Below, one piece after another: positions 1-7,454 of a stretch of DNA of 64,000 nt. Numbering within the stretch: the first letter of the stretch is position 1; each line of letters starts with the position of its first letter. Source of the stretch: Radiobacillus deserti (lineage in GTDB: Bacteria; Bacillota; Bacilli; Bacillales; Amphibacillaceae); NCBI RefSeq assembly GCF_007301515.1, contig NZ_CP041666.1, forward strand, positions 248,001 through 312,000, written 5' to 3'. Below the pieces are notes generated by a model, which was not told the origin of the DNA, made no database searches, and was given only the letters and a program-made list of their open reading frames with translations. A program made the position numbers and the translations under genes.

Positions 1-1
1 T

Positions 2-52
2 AGGTTTGAGGATTACATCGCACCTGGCATGAAGACCTATGAAAATCAGTAA
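2..52 (+). CDS. 3' end of an unidentified CDS
   Basis: An open frame enters the window and ends at TAA 50-52, giving only 16 C-terminal residues (RFEDYIAPGMKTYENQ). This is too short to identify. Its strand and position just upstream of the MhqR-like box suggest an unrelated or co-regulated upstream gene, but this cannot be decided from the window. Confidence 0.4.
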   Translation, partial: RFEDYIAPGMKTYENQ

Positions 53-83
53 ATTGACTTTGGAATGATGCGCATGGTATATT

Positions 84-101
84 TATCTCGAATTAAAGAT
101 A
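84..101. promoter_or_regulatory. MhqR-like operator upstream of the dioxygenase gene
   Basis: TATCTCGAATTAAAGATA closely resembles the imperfect palindrome bound by MhqR in Bacillus subtilis (TATCTCGAA-TCGAGATA type), with the left half intact and the right half degenerate. It lies 56 bases upstream of the start of the mhqO-like gene, where a MarR-type repressor would block transcription. The match is from memory of the consensus; no mhqR gene is present in this window. Confidence 0.6.
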
Positions 102-156
102 ATTTAAATCTTAACGACATATATCCATACAAAATTCTACTGTAACGGAGGGAATA

Positions 157-1137
157 ATGTTGAACCAACTAAAAGGAGTTCACCACGTAACGGCTATCAC
201 AAGTAGTGCAGAGAAGAACTATGAATTTTTCACGTTTGTGTTAGGGATGCGACTTGTAAAAAAGACTGTAAATCAGGATGATATTCAGACCTACCATTTG
301 TTCTTTGCGGATGATACGGGAAACCCTGGAACAGATATGACATTTTTTGATTTTCCGGGCATACCGAAAGGGACGCACGGTACAAACGAGATTTATCGTA
401 CAGGCTTCCGTGTTCCTAGTGATGAAGCACTTGAATATTGGGTAAAGCGATTTGATCGATTAGAAGTAAAGCATAGTGGGATTAAAGAACAATTCGGGAA
501 AAAGTCACTTTCCTTTGAAGATTTTGATGAGCAACAGTATCAGCTAGTATCGGATGAAAACAATGAAGGAGTAGATGCGGGTATTCCGTGGCAAAAGGGA
601 CCAATCCCATTAGAATATGCTATTACTGGGCTTGGACCACTGCATATACGAATACAAAATTTTGATTTCTTTAAAGAAATGCTAGAAAAAGTGTTATTGT
701 TTAGAGAAGTGGATCAAGATGGATCCGTACATCTATTTGAAGTCGGCGAAGGTGGCAATGGAGCATCCGTCATAGTCGAGCACAATGTGATGCTACCACA
801 AGCACGTCAAGGCTTTGGAACGGTTCACCATGCTGCCTTCCGAGTGGAGGATCGTAAAGAACTGGACGAGTGGGATGAGCGAATGAAAGGGTTCGGTTTC
901 CAAACCTCTGGGTTTGTAGATCGCTTCTTCTTTAAATCCTTATACTCACGTGTTGCACCACAAATTTTATTCGAATTTGCGACAGATGGACCAGGATTTA
1001 TGGGGGACGAACCTTACGAAACATTAGGAGAAAAACTTTCCTTACCTCCGTTCCTAGAACCGAAGCGTGAGCAAATTGAAAGCATGGTTCGACCAATTGA
1101 TACTGTTCGTAGTACGATTGACTTTAAGAAGGAATAA
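157..1137 (+). CDS. mhqO: Ring-cleaving dioxygenase of the VOC/glyoxalase superfamily, MhqO-like
   Basis: This 326-residue protein has two tandem vicinal-oxygen-chelate modules. The first opens with GVHHVTAI, the second contains TVHHAAFRV and ends with QILFEFATDGPGF, which supply the His and Glu metal ligands expected of extradiol-type ring-cleaving enzymes. It aligns by eye along its length with B. subtilis MhqO/MhqE/MhqA (about 310-320 residues), including LGMRLVKKTVNQDD and the C-terminal LPPFLEPKREQIE. The family detoxifies hydroquinones and catechols in the cytoplasm under thiol/electrophile stress. The ATG is preceded by GGAGGG at 149-154. The MhqR-like box at 84-101 supports repression by MhqR. 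It appears monocistronic, with a hairpin after it. Confidence 0.85.
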   Translation: MLNQLKGVHHVTAITSSAEKNYEFFTFVLGMRLVKKTVNQDDIQTYHLFFADDTGNPGTDMTFFDFPGIPKGTHGTNEIYRTGFRVPSDEALEYWVKRFDRLEVKHSGIKEQFGKKSLSFEDFDEQQYQLVSDENNEGVDAGIPWQKGPIPLEYAITGLGPLHIRIQNFDFFKEMLEKVLLFREVDQDGSVHLFEVGEGGNGASVIVEHNVMLPQARQGFGTVHHAAFRVEDRKELDEWDERMKGFGFQTSGFVDRFFFKSLYSRVAPQILFEFATDGPGFMGDEPYETLGEKLSLPPFLEPKREQIESMVRPIDTVRSTIDFKKE

Positions 1138-1206
1138 TAGTGAATAGATTTTATGGTTAGGCTGGTTGAATTAGTATTAAATAATATGAGTCTTAAATAA
1201 GAAAAT

Positions 1207-1243
1207 GCCTCCTAGTTTTTATAAACAAAGGAGGTTCCTTTTA
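1207..1243 (+). terminator. Probable Rho-independent terminator after mhqO
   Basis: GCCTCC (1207-1212) can pair with GGAGGT (1230-1235), one G.T pair, followed by a short T-rich tail TTCCTTTT. The loop is long (17 nt), so the call is moderate. Confidence 0.45.
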
Positions 1244-1316
1244 TGACATGACACCTCTTTAGACCTATATACTTATAAAGTAAGGTGTTTAAAATGAGGT
1301 GCGTTAAGGAGTGGTG

Positions 1317-1585
1317 ATGTTGAGTCGGAAAATGATTTAGCTGCATGTATTACTGTTCCTATCTTACTTATTATTGCTAACATATGTATTCAGTTCATAG
1401 ACTTCACGCCGATAGTAAAAGGTTTAATCATTCTAGTTCCATGTTTAATCATTCTTTGGGTGATTTTTAGAATAGTAGAGACGGTTATTCGTAGATTGTT
1501 AGGGAACAATAATAAGAAAGTTGGATTAGCCTCCTTTTTTCTAGTACTGCTGTTTATAGGTCTCATTAATATGATGATGGTCTAG
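1317..1585 (+). pseudogene. Small membrane protein gene disrupted by a -1 frameshift
   Basis: ATG 1317 follows a well-placed AAGGAG but the frame stops after seven codons (MLSRKMI). If one A is added to the run AAAA at 1329-1332 the frame opens to TAG 1583, giving about 89 residues that start MLSRKNDLAACITVPILLII and contain two clear hydrophobic segments, a basic cluster (RRLLGNNNKK) between them and a third hydrophobic end (LASFFLVLLFIGLINMMMV). I do not recognise the family. It is either a decayed gene or a homopolymer sequencing error; the good ribosome site and clean membrane-protein composition favour a real gene. Confidence 0.55.
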
Positions 1586-1642
1586 TAGACTATGAATTTT
1601 TTTAAAAGGCTACCAAAAACGGCTCTAGTTTAAGAAGTAAGA

Positions 1643-1692
1643 AGAACCTCCATTTTAGAGTGAATCTAAAAATGAGAGGTTCTTTGTTTTTT
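1643..1692. terminator. Strong terminator hairpin
   Basis: AGAACCTC-CATTTTAGA and TCTAAAAATGAGAGGTTCT form a long stem followed on the + strand by TTGTTTTTTATT. It ends transcription of the small membrane gene and faces the Spo0M-like gene on the opposite strand. Confidence 0.8.
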
Positions 1693-1769
1693 ATTCCATG
1701 GTACAGCCCCATGCTAATTCATCAGTTGCAAGTGGTCTTACTTTGATAATAGGGACAAGATTTAGTTAG

Positions 1770-2156
1770 TTATTTTTTAACAACAATCTCGTCACTGTCT
1801 ACACATTTTACATCGTCCATAAAGACGACTTTTGTACGTAAGCAGTATTTTACATCCTCAGAGGATGGCTCTAGATTAGCTGGAATAAGATAGGAAAAAG
1901 CAATCTCTTGTTGCTCTCCTAAGTTAATTGTTTTAGAAGTTAGCAAAGTTTTTACCGGCTCAATAAACTCTGGTTTCTTTCCAGGGCATTCACGGACCAG
2001 ATCACACTCTAATCGCTTAAGTTTCGTACTGACCCAGCCACCTTTTAATTCGAAAACGCCTGTTAAGTGCTCACCATGCTTTAGTTCTCTAGATGCTAGC
2101 TTCAGGTCCACTTTTGCGGAGCCTACCTTCATCATATTGAGTACTTTGTTAATCAA
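1770..2156 (-). CDS. Spo0M-like protein, single arrestin-type domain
   Basis: The product resembles the N-terminal half of Spo0M (SpoOM family): VGSAKVDLKL near the start, then a beta-rich region including LTGVFELKGG and an IAFSYLIPANLEPS stretch typical of arrestin-fold modules. Spo0M itself is about 250 residues with two such modules; this protein has only about 128, so it is a one-domain version or a truncation. I chose the TTG at 2156 because GAGAGGT lies at a proper distance upstream and family members begin with a similar NK-L-GSAKVD sequence; an ATG 13 codons upstream at 2195 lacks a ribosome site. Spo0M proteins influence sporulation and cell-shape control. Nothing downstream on this strand looks like a second half. 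Confidence 0.65.
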   Translation of the reverse strand: MINKVLNMMKVGSAKVDLKLASRELKHGEHLTGVFELKGGWVSTKLKRLECDLVRECPGKKPEFIEPVKTLLTSKTINLGEQQEIAFSYLIPANLEPSSEDVKYCLRTKVVFMDDVKCVDSDEIVVKK

Positions 2157-2196
2157 CGTATATGACCTCTCGTTCTGTAATATAATTGCCAACAAA

Positions 2197-2456
2197 AAAC
2201 CTTCACCAGATCATGGTAAAGGCTATAACATCCTATATTCCTCTACCGATAAAGGCAAAGGTCTCGCAAACAACGTATTCGTTGCCAGTTTAGCCGGTGG
2301 AAAAATCCCACGTCCTGTCGACGTAACTGTTAGCTACTCCCCTTTGGAGATTGGCTTAGTCTTAAGTTGTACCTATATCATAATCCACGTTTTCAAAAGG
2401 GTCAATACTATTTTTTCTAACTAGGAAAAGAAGATATTGAGCCCGTCGTCAGTGCG
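2197..2456. other. Intergenic stretch with possible gene remnant
   Basis: On the + strand an open frame across about 2199-2422 reads as plausible protein (for example ILYSSTDKGKGLANNVFVAS and GGKIPRPVDVTVSYSPLEIG), but it has no start with a ribosome site and its apparent start lies inside the Spo0M-like gene. A second coding-like stretch in another + frame runs 2425-2484. This may be the scar of a lost gene; I do not recognise it. Confidence 0.25.
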
Positions 2457-3155
2457 TTAGAACAATTCAACCCAGCTAGGCACTCTCATCGAACATAACA
2501 AATCTAGTTCTCTTTTACGAGGATACGCGTAAGAGGTCATACTTTCTAATTCTTCATCAACGATAGCAGGGTGTGTCATGACTTCAACGGAATCTACGTC
2601 TAACGTTTGTAGTTCATCAAACAACCTACCACTTACACCCTCGCCATAAAAACCGTCCCAAAGTATATCGGTCATCGTTATATCGGGTTGATTCTTTAAT
2701 GTGCCCACAACGCGAACCGGTACTTGATAGATTTTTGCTAGTTTTGCTATAAGCGCTTGTACAGGTGGCCATCCATGGACGTGATGGTGACTATCGATAT
2801 GGCTTAATGGGAGGCCTGTTCGCAAGAATGCCTCAATTTGTGCAGTCCATTCTTTTTCCAAATGGTCTAGGTTTGGTGGATCGGATGGGTCAAAGATGCT
2901 TGTAAAACGGAATAAGCCATCCGAATTCGTTAGCTTATTCACTTCTTCTGAAACAGGCTTTCCCCATGTTAAAACAAGGTGAATCCCCACCTTTAAGGAA
3001 GGGTTTAGCTTTGCTTGCTCTACCGCATAATCTACAGCTTTTCCATTCATCATCATCGTCGTAGAGGTGACTACTCCATTCTGATGAGCACGTATTATCC
3101 CGTCCGTAATCCCTTTCGTTAATCCATAATCATCCGCATTAATCCGTACCTTCAT
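2457..3155 (-). CDS. chbG: ChbG/YdjC-type carbohydrate deacetylase
   Basis: The 232-residue protein begins MKVRINADDYGLTKGITDGI, the YdjC-family hallmark with the metal-binding Asp-Asp, and contains HIDSHHHVHG and a late VMTHPA motif that complete the metal site. Family members remove an N-acetyl group from N,N'-diacetylchitobiose-6-phosphate-type substrates, which in E. coli is needed before ChbF can act. ATG 3155 has GGAGGG just upstream; the ten-codon longer frame lacks one. It overlaps the 3' end of the GntR gene by 17 bases, so the two are translationally linked. Opposite, divergently transcribed genes encode a GH4 enzyme and a diglucoside-type PTS, which supports a role in chitobiose or related beta-disaccharide use. 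Confidence 0.8.
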   Translation of the reverse strand: MKVRINADDYGLTKGITDGIIRAHQNGVVTSTTMMMNGKAVDYAVEQAKLNPSLKVGIHLVLTWGKPVSEEVNKLTNSDGLFRFTSIFDPSDPPNLDHLEKEWTAQIEAFLRTGLPLSHIDSHHHVHGWPPVQALIAKLAKIYQVPVRVVGTLKNQPDITMTDILWDGFYGEGVSGRLFDELQTLDVDSVEVMTHPAIVDEELESMTSYAYPRKRELDLLCSMRVPSWVELF

Positions 3156-3885
3156 TTTGTTCCCTCCAAGGATAATTACGCTCAATTACAAAGTTTGTCT
3201 TATCCCCCCGGAAGTACGAGCGTGAATATTCGATTTTTTTACCTTCTGTCGATTCGGCGATTGTTTCGATATAAAAACATGGTAAGCCAGGCTCACAATG
3301 TAGTTGTTTGCTGATTCGTTCATCTGCTAAAGTAATTTCAATATGCTCCACCGTTTTTGCAATATGAACCCCGAACGCTTCTTTTAATGTGGTGTATAGA
3401 GAAGTTTCTGCCTGTTGTTTCGTGATCCCTGGAGCAATTCCCCAAGGGATATACGATATTTCATATTGTGTGGTTTCTCCGTTAGCTTTCCGGATTCGTT
3501 CTATCCGTTGAATGGGATCACTAACGTTTACATCTAAAGACTCTTGAATCCATTCGTTGGCAGGTAAAACTTCTAAATTTACTAACGTGATCTCTGCCCG
3601 TTTTCCTTGGACAGCAATTTGCTCACTATACGTTTCAACGGTACTCGATAATGTTTGCTTCACTTTTTGCTCGGCGACATAGGTTCCTTTTCCTTGTTGA
3701 CGTACGAGGTATCCTTCCAAGGTTAGCTGATGTAACGCTGCTCGAACCGTTGTCCGGCTAACGTCAAACTCTTCGCACAGCATTAATTCAGTTGGAATTT
3801 GTTCTCCTTTTTCATAAACCCCTGTCTTAATTCGATTAATGATTTCCTCTTTTATATAGGCGTGAAGGGACTGGGTTTTTTCCAT
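3139..3885 (-). CDS. GntR-family (HutC/FarR subfamily) repressor of the beta-diglucoside locus
   Basis: Residues 1-75 form a winged HTH (LHAYIKEEIINRIKTGVY, then CEEFDVSRTTVRAALHQL and LVRQQGKGTYV); the rest is a UTRA effector domain ending with KIEYSRSYFRGDKTNFVIE. Total 248 residues is normal for NagR/YvoA-type regulators. ATG 3885 has TGGAGG upstream at 3893-3899; the frame continues upstream but without a start signal. It is the first gene of the leftward chbG unit and divergent from the GH4-PTS operon. The intergenic region carries a GTATAGAC core palindrome fitting this subfamily's operators. The effector is probably a phosphorylated disaccharide or amino-sugar phosphate (inference). 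Confidence 0.85.
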   Translation of the reverse strand: MEKTQSLHAYIKEEIINRIKTGVYEKGEQIPTELMLCEEFDVSRTTVRAALHQLTLEGYLVRQQGKGTYVAEQKVKQTLSSTVETYSEQIAVQGKRAEITLVNLEVLPANEWIQESLDVNVSDPIQRIERIRKANGETTQYEISYIPWGIAPGITKQQAETSLYTTLKEAFGVHIAKTVEHIEITLADERISKQLHCEPGLPCFYIETIAESTEGKKIEYSRSYFRGDKTNFVIERNYPWREQNEGTD

Positions 3886-3961
3886 GTCTGTTCTCCTCCA
3901 ATGGTTTAATACATAAAGTGTACAAAAAAGTACTGATAATAACAACAAATTACATTGTAGT

Positions 3962-3979
3962 AACAAATTTTAATTTGTT
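3962..3979. promoter_or_regulatory. Perfect 18-bp palindrome in the divergent promoter region
   Basis: AACAAATTTTAATTTGTT is self-complementary. It sits between the two divergent units and about 8 bp before the GTATAGAC site. A related half (AAATTTGTA) recurs at 4003-4011. It could be a second operator for the GntR protein or another regulator. Confidence 0.4.
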
Positions 3980-3986
3980 TACTTAT

Positions 3987-4000
3987 ATTGTATAGACAAT
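3987..4000. promoter_or_regulatory. Candidate GntR/HutC operator
   Basis: ATTGTATAGACAAT is an inverted repeat with the GTATAGAC core expected for the HutC/FarR subfamily (GT-N-TA-N-AC). It overlaps the candidate -35 of the rightward promoter, so binding would block RNA polymerase. Confidence 0.6.
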
Positions 4001-4016
4001 TATAAATTTGTATGAT
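3989..4016 (+). promoter_or_regulatory. Candidate sigma-A promoter for the GH4-PTS operon
   Basis: TTGTAT (3989-3994) and TATGAT (4011-4016) are separated by 16 bp and overlap the candidate operator. A TATAAT at 4025-4030 is an alternative -10 but lacks a matching -35. Confidence 0.45.
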
Positions 4017-4090
4017 ACATTTTATATAATCGAATAAGACAAAGGTAGCAGACATCGAAGGACGAATAGTCCTTCTTTAATCAAATAATT

Positions 4091-4104
4091 ATAAAGCGCT
4101 TTCA
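4091..4104. promoter_or_regulatory. cre site (CcpA catabolite repression) in the operon leader
   Basis: ATAAAGCGCTTTCA matches 12 of 14 positions of the ideal cre palindrome TGAAAGCGCTTTCA. Lying between the promoter and the GH4 start codon, it would act as a CcpA roadblock, as is common for PTS sugar operons of Bacillaceae. Confidence 0.7.
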
Positions 4105-4126
4105 TTTAGTGTGGGGAGGTTACATA

Positions 4127-5476
4127 ATGGGTATAAAGGTCGTCATTGTTGGAGGAGGCTCTAGCTACACACCTGAACTTATGGAAGGAATTTTAAAACG
4201 GCATGAGAGCTTTCCGGTAGAGGAAGTTGTGCTCGTGGATATTGAAGATGGAAAAGAGAAGCTAGATATTATCGGAAACCTTGCTTCACGCATGATTGAA
4301 GCATCTGGAAAACCTATCAAGCTATCTTGGACATTGAATCGAAGAGAAGCGTTTGTAGGAGCAGACTACATCGCAACCCAAATTCGAGTAGGTGGATTAA
4401 AGGCTCGTGCAGCGGATGAAAGGATTCCACTGAGTCATGGATTTATTGGTCAAGAGACGAATGGAGCTGGTGGGGTTTTTAAAGCGCTTCGAACGATTCC
4501 TGTTTTACTCGATTTAGCTAAAGATGTGCATGAGATTTGCCCTGAAGCATGGATTATTAATTTTACGAATCCAGCGGGAATTGTAACAGAAGCTTTATTA
4601 AAGCATTCTCCTCATCAAAAGGTAATTGGAGTTTGTAACATCCCTTACAATATGAAGCATTCTATCGCTGAGATACTAGAGGTAAAACCGCAAGCCGTTC
4701 AAATAGAATTTGTCGGTATGAATCATTTTGTTTTTGGTCAGAAGGTATTGGTTCATGGAGTCAATCGAACACAAGAGGTGTTGGATCGGTTATGTGATGA
4801 CCGAGTGGATTATTCTCCAGCAAACATCGTCAATTTAGGATGGTCTAAAACCTTCATCGAATCAACACGACTACTCCCAAATCCTTATCATCAGTATTAC
4901 TTTCAAACACGTGATGTTCTTCATAAAGATCTACAAGCTTTCCAAGAAAATGGCACAAGAGCAGAAGTTGTTCAGAGTCTAGAAAAATCACTGTTTGAAA
5001 TCTATAAAAATCCAAGTCTATCAGAAAAACCAAAGGAATTAGAAAAAAGAGGAGGTGCTTTCTATAGTGATGTAGCCTGTAGCTTAATGGACTCCATTCA
5101 TAACAACAAAGAGGATATACAAACCGTAAATACGAGAAATGATGGAGCAATCGCGGATTTACCGGATGATGCAGTTATTGAAGTGAATTGTGTGATTACG
5201 AAGGATGGGCCGAAACCAATTGCGGTTGGTTCATTACCTCCTACTATTAAAGGAATCACGCTACAAATGAAGGCTTTCGAAGAGCTAGTTGTTAGAGCCG
5301 CTATTTCTGGAAATTACAACGATGCATATACATCCCTAGTCATGAACCCGTTAGTGGCGGATGAAAAAAGAAGTAAAGAAGTATTGGATGAGCTTTTAGA
5401 CGCTCACCGAGCTCATTTACCACAATTTTATGGGGGGAAAGAAAATGGAAAACAGGTACATGCAAAAGTTTATTGA
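4127..5476 (+). CDS. licH: 6-phospho-beta-glucosidase, glycoside hydrolase family 4 (LicH/ChbF-like)
   Basis: The N-terminus KVVIVGGGSSYTPELMEG is the NAD-binding glycine-rich loop of GH4 enzymes. GQETNGAGGVFKALRTIP, INFTNPAGIVTEAL, GVCNIP and GMNHF follow in family order and supply the Cys and His metal ligands and catalytic elements. GH4 enzymes hydrolyse phosphorylated disaccharides in the cytoplasm by an NAD+- and Mn2+-dependent redox mechanism. Length 449 is normal. ATG 4127 follows GGGGAGGT. It is the first gene of the PTS operon and overlaps the EIIC start. The adjacent ChbG suggests chitobiose-6-P, the similarity to LicH suggests cellobiose-6-P; sequence alone does not decide. Confidence 0.88.
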   Translation: MGIKVVIVGGGSSYTPELMEGILKRHESFPVEEVVLVDIEDGKEKLDIIGNLASRMIEASGKPIKLSWTLNRREAFVGADYIATQIRVGGLKARAADERIPLSHGFIGQETNGAGGVFKALRTIPVLLDLAKDVHEICPEAWIINFTNPAGIVTEALLKHSPHQKVIGVCNIPYNMKHSIAEILEVKPQAVQIEFVGMNHFVFGQKVLVHGVNRTQEVLDRLCDDRVDYSPANIVNLGWSKTFIESTRLLPNPYHQYYFQTRDVLHKDLQAFQENGTRAEVVQSLEKSLFEIYKNPSLSEKPKELEKRGGAFYSDVACSLMDSIHNNKEDIQTVNTRNDGAIADLPDDAVIEVNCVITKDGPKPIAVGSLPPTIKGITLQMKAFEELVVRAAISGNYNDAYTSLVMNPLVADEKRSKEVLDELLDAHRAHLPQFYGGKENGKQVHAKVY

Positions 5477-6773
5477 AATTGCTGGTCGGATTGGTTCACA
5501 GCGACATTTAGTGGCGATAAGAGATGGCTTTGTGGCTATCATGCCACTCATTATTATTGGGTCACTGGCTGTTCTGATTAATAACTTTCCTGCTTTTGGA
5601 GCTTTCGACTTTGTCGGTTGGATGAATGGCATTTTTGGGGATGGGAATTGGCAGCTTGTAGGTGGGACGATTTGGAACGGGAGCTTTGCCGTATTAGGAC
5701 TGTTAGTTTCCTTTTCAGTCGCTTATAATCTTGCGAAATCGTATGAACTAGATGGCTTATCCGCTGGTTTAATTTCAGCAGCATCTTATATTATGCTTGT
5801 GCCAGCTACAGAAGACTGGGGATTGAACTTTGCTTGGTTAGGAGCTCAAGGCTTATTCGTGGCTCTAATTCTTTCAATTATAACGACCGAATTGTTTAAA
5901 GTACTGATTCGCTCCAACTTCACGATAAAAATGCCAGAAGGAGTTCCTGACGGGGTAGCAAGATCCTTTAAAGCACTTATTCCTGCATCCATCATCTTGA
6001 TACTAGTCGGATTATTCCAGGCATTAATGACCGTATTTGCAGAGCAAAGTATTTTTGAATTTATCTTTACAGTTATTCAAGAGCCATTACAAGGGCTTGG
6101 AAATACATTACCTGCAGCGATGATTGTTGCCTTCTTGAATCACTTATTATGGTTCTTCGGTTTGCACGGCACGAACATTATTGGTTCCGTTATTGAGCCG
6201 TTATATTTACCGCTAATTGAAGAAAACCTGCGTTTGTTTCAGGAAGGTACATCCGCATTCGACGTTCCTTATACTGTAACGAAGCCCTTCCTTGATTCCT
6301 TCGTATTTATGGGTGGTTCAGGAACTACGATTGCTTTATTAATCGCCATCTTCTTAGTCGTACGAGGTCAACAAAAGCATCCGTATCGTGAGGTTGCAAA
6401 GCTCTCCGCACCAGCTGGTTTGTTCAATATTAATGAGCCGGTTGTCTTCGGGTTACCAATTGTGTTGAATCCAATTATGCTTATTCCATTTATCCTTGTT
6501 CCTGTAACGTTGACCATTGTTTCATACATTGCCTTATCAACAGGGTTAGTGCCTAAAACAGTCGCAATTGTTCCTTGGACAACGCCACCAATTCTAAGTG
6601 GTTACCTCGTTACTGGAGGAAGCTGGAGAGGAATTGCCCTACAGATTATTAACTTAGGTATTGCGGTAGCCATGTATATACCGTTTGTTATGGCGGGAGT
6701 TCGAGCATTAAACAAAGATATGAAAGGGACGGATTCTAATGATTACAACCAAGATCGAGACGCTGTCGTTTAA
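5445..6773 (+). CDS. PTS lactose/cellobiose-type EIIC permease
   Basis: This is a polytopic protein of 442 residues with about ten hydrophobic segments. It begins RYMQKFIEIAGRIGSQRHLV and carries LFGLHGTNIIGSV-like FFGLHGTN and the conserved PAGLFNINEPVVFGLPIVLN loop that belongs to the sugar-binding site of CelB/LicC/ChbC. It transports and, with EIIA and EIIB below, phosphorylates a beta-disaccharide. The ATG at 5445 is preferred because GGGGGG (5432-5437) lies seven bases upstream, although an ATG at 5430 is also in frame. It overlaps the GH4 gene by 32 bases and the EIIA gene by 35 bases. Confidence 0.9.
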   Translation: MENRYMQKFIEIAGRIGSQRHLVAIRDGFVAIMPLIIIGSLAVLINNFPAFGAFDFVGWMNGIFGDGNWQLVGGTIWNGSFAVLGLLVSFSVAYNLAKSYELDGLSAGLISAASYIMLVPATEDWGLNFAWLGAQGLFVALILSIITTELFKVLIRSNFTIKMPEGVPDGVARSFKALIPASIILILVGLFQALMTVFAEQSIFEFIFTVIQEPLQGLGNTLPAAMIVAFLNHLLWFFGLHGTNIIGSVIEPLYLPLIEENLRLFQEGTSAFDVPYTVTKPFLDSFVFMGGSGTTIALLIAIFLVVRGQQKHPYREVAKLSAPAGLFNINEPVVFGLPIVLNPIMLIPFILVPVTLTIVSYIALSTGLVPKTVAIVPWTTPPILSGYLVTGGSWRGIALQIINLGIAVAMYIPFVMAGVRALNKDMKGTDSNDYNQDRDAVV

Positions 6774-7068
6774 TATCATCCTTCACGCAGGAAATGCCAG
6801 ATCCAGTTCCATGGAGGCAATTGCCTTCGCAAAGGAGTATGATTTTGAAGCAGCTCGTCAAAAAATCGAAGAAGCCAATGAAGAGTTTGCACAGGCGCAT
6901 CATGTTCAAACACAATTGCTCCAAGAGGAAGCAGAGGGAAAGAAAAATGAAGTATCTGTCATACTGGTTCATGCTCAAGATCATCTGATGACCGCCATGA
7001 CTGTGAAGGATTTAGCGAATGAAATGATTGAAATGTACGAAAAGATAAAACAAGTGGAGGGACAATAA
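6739..7068 (+). CDS. PTS lactose/cellobiose-type EIIA
   Basis: The 109-residue all-helical protein contains ILHAGNARSSSMEAI and the phosphorylation site VHAQDHLMTAM, with His78 as the phosphoacceptor. It passes phosphate from HPr to EIIB. Its start overlaps the end of the EIIC gene by 35 bases, implying translational coupling, and GGGACGG is a weak ribosome site. Length matches LicA/ChbA. Confidence 0.9.
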   Translation: MITTKIETLSFNIILHAGNARSSSMEAIAFAKEYDFEAARQKIEEANEEFAQAHHVQTQLLQEEAEGKKNEVSVILVHAQDHLMTAMTVKDLANEMIEMYEKIKQVEGQ

Positions 7069-7371
7069 TTGAATATCTTACTCGTTTGTTCCGCTGGCAT
7101 GTCGACGTCCATGCTTGTAAGTAAAATGAGAGCTGAAGCAGAAAAAAGAGAGATGGATGCAACGATTAACGCGGTGTCGGAGTCCGAATTGAAAAATCAT
7201 TTAGATGGGTTGGACGTCGTGTTAATCGGACCTCAAGTCCGATATTTAGAAAGAAAAATAAAAGAACAACTAGAACCTAAAGGTATAAAAGTAGATGTTA
7301 TTAATCAGATGGCCTATGGCATGATGCAAGGTGACAAAGTATTGGATCAAGCTGTAACACTAGCTAAATAA
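7069..7371 (+). CDS. PTS lactose/cellobiose-type EIIB
   Basis: The protein of 100 residues has the active-site loop LLVCSAGMSTSMLV, with Cys7 carrying the phosphate. It starts at TTG directly after the EIIA stop codon, using GGAGGG in the end of the EIIA gene. The order GH4-EIIC-EIIA-EIIB is complete for a working PTS. A terminator follows immediately. Confidence 0.9.
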   Translation: MNILLVCSAGMSTSMLVSKMRAEAEKREMDATINAVSESELKNHLDGLDVVLIGPQVRYLERKIKEQLEPKGIKVDVINQMAYGMMQGDKVLDQAVTLAK

Positions 7372-7383
7372 TATTAGATTTTC

Positions 7384-7413
7384 TAAACCCCGAATTAGTT
7401 CGGGGTTTTTCTT
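7384..7413 (+). terminator. Terminator of the beta-diglucoside PTS operon
   Basis: AAACCCCGAA, loop TTAG, TTCGGGGTTT, then TTCTTT. A strong GC stem with a T-rich tail 13 bases after the EIIB stop codon. Confidence 0.9.
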
Positions 7414-7454
7414 TATGTAATAAGTAATTTTACCGCTGTTATTTGGGCGGTGAA

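Noticed and set aside
2137..2424. 95-codon frame on the + strand as an intact gene
   Set aside because: The start lies inside the Spo0M-like gene on the other strand and no ribosome site is present; kept only as a possible remnant.
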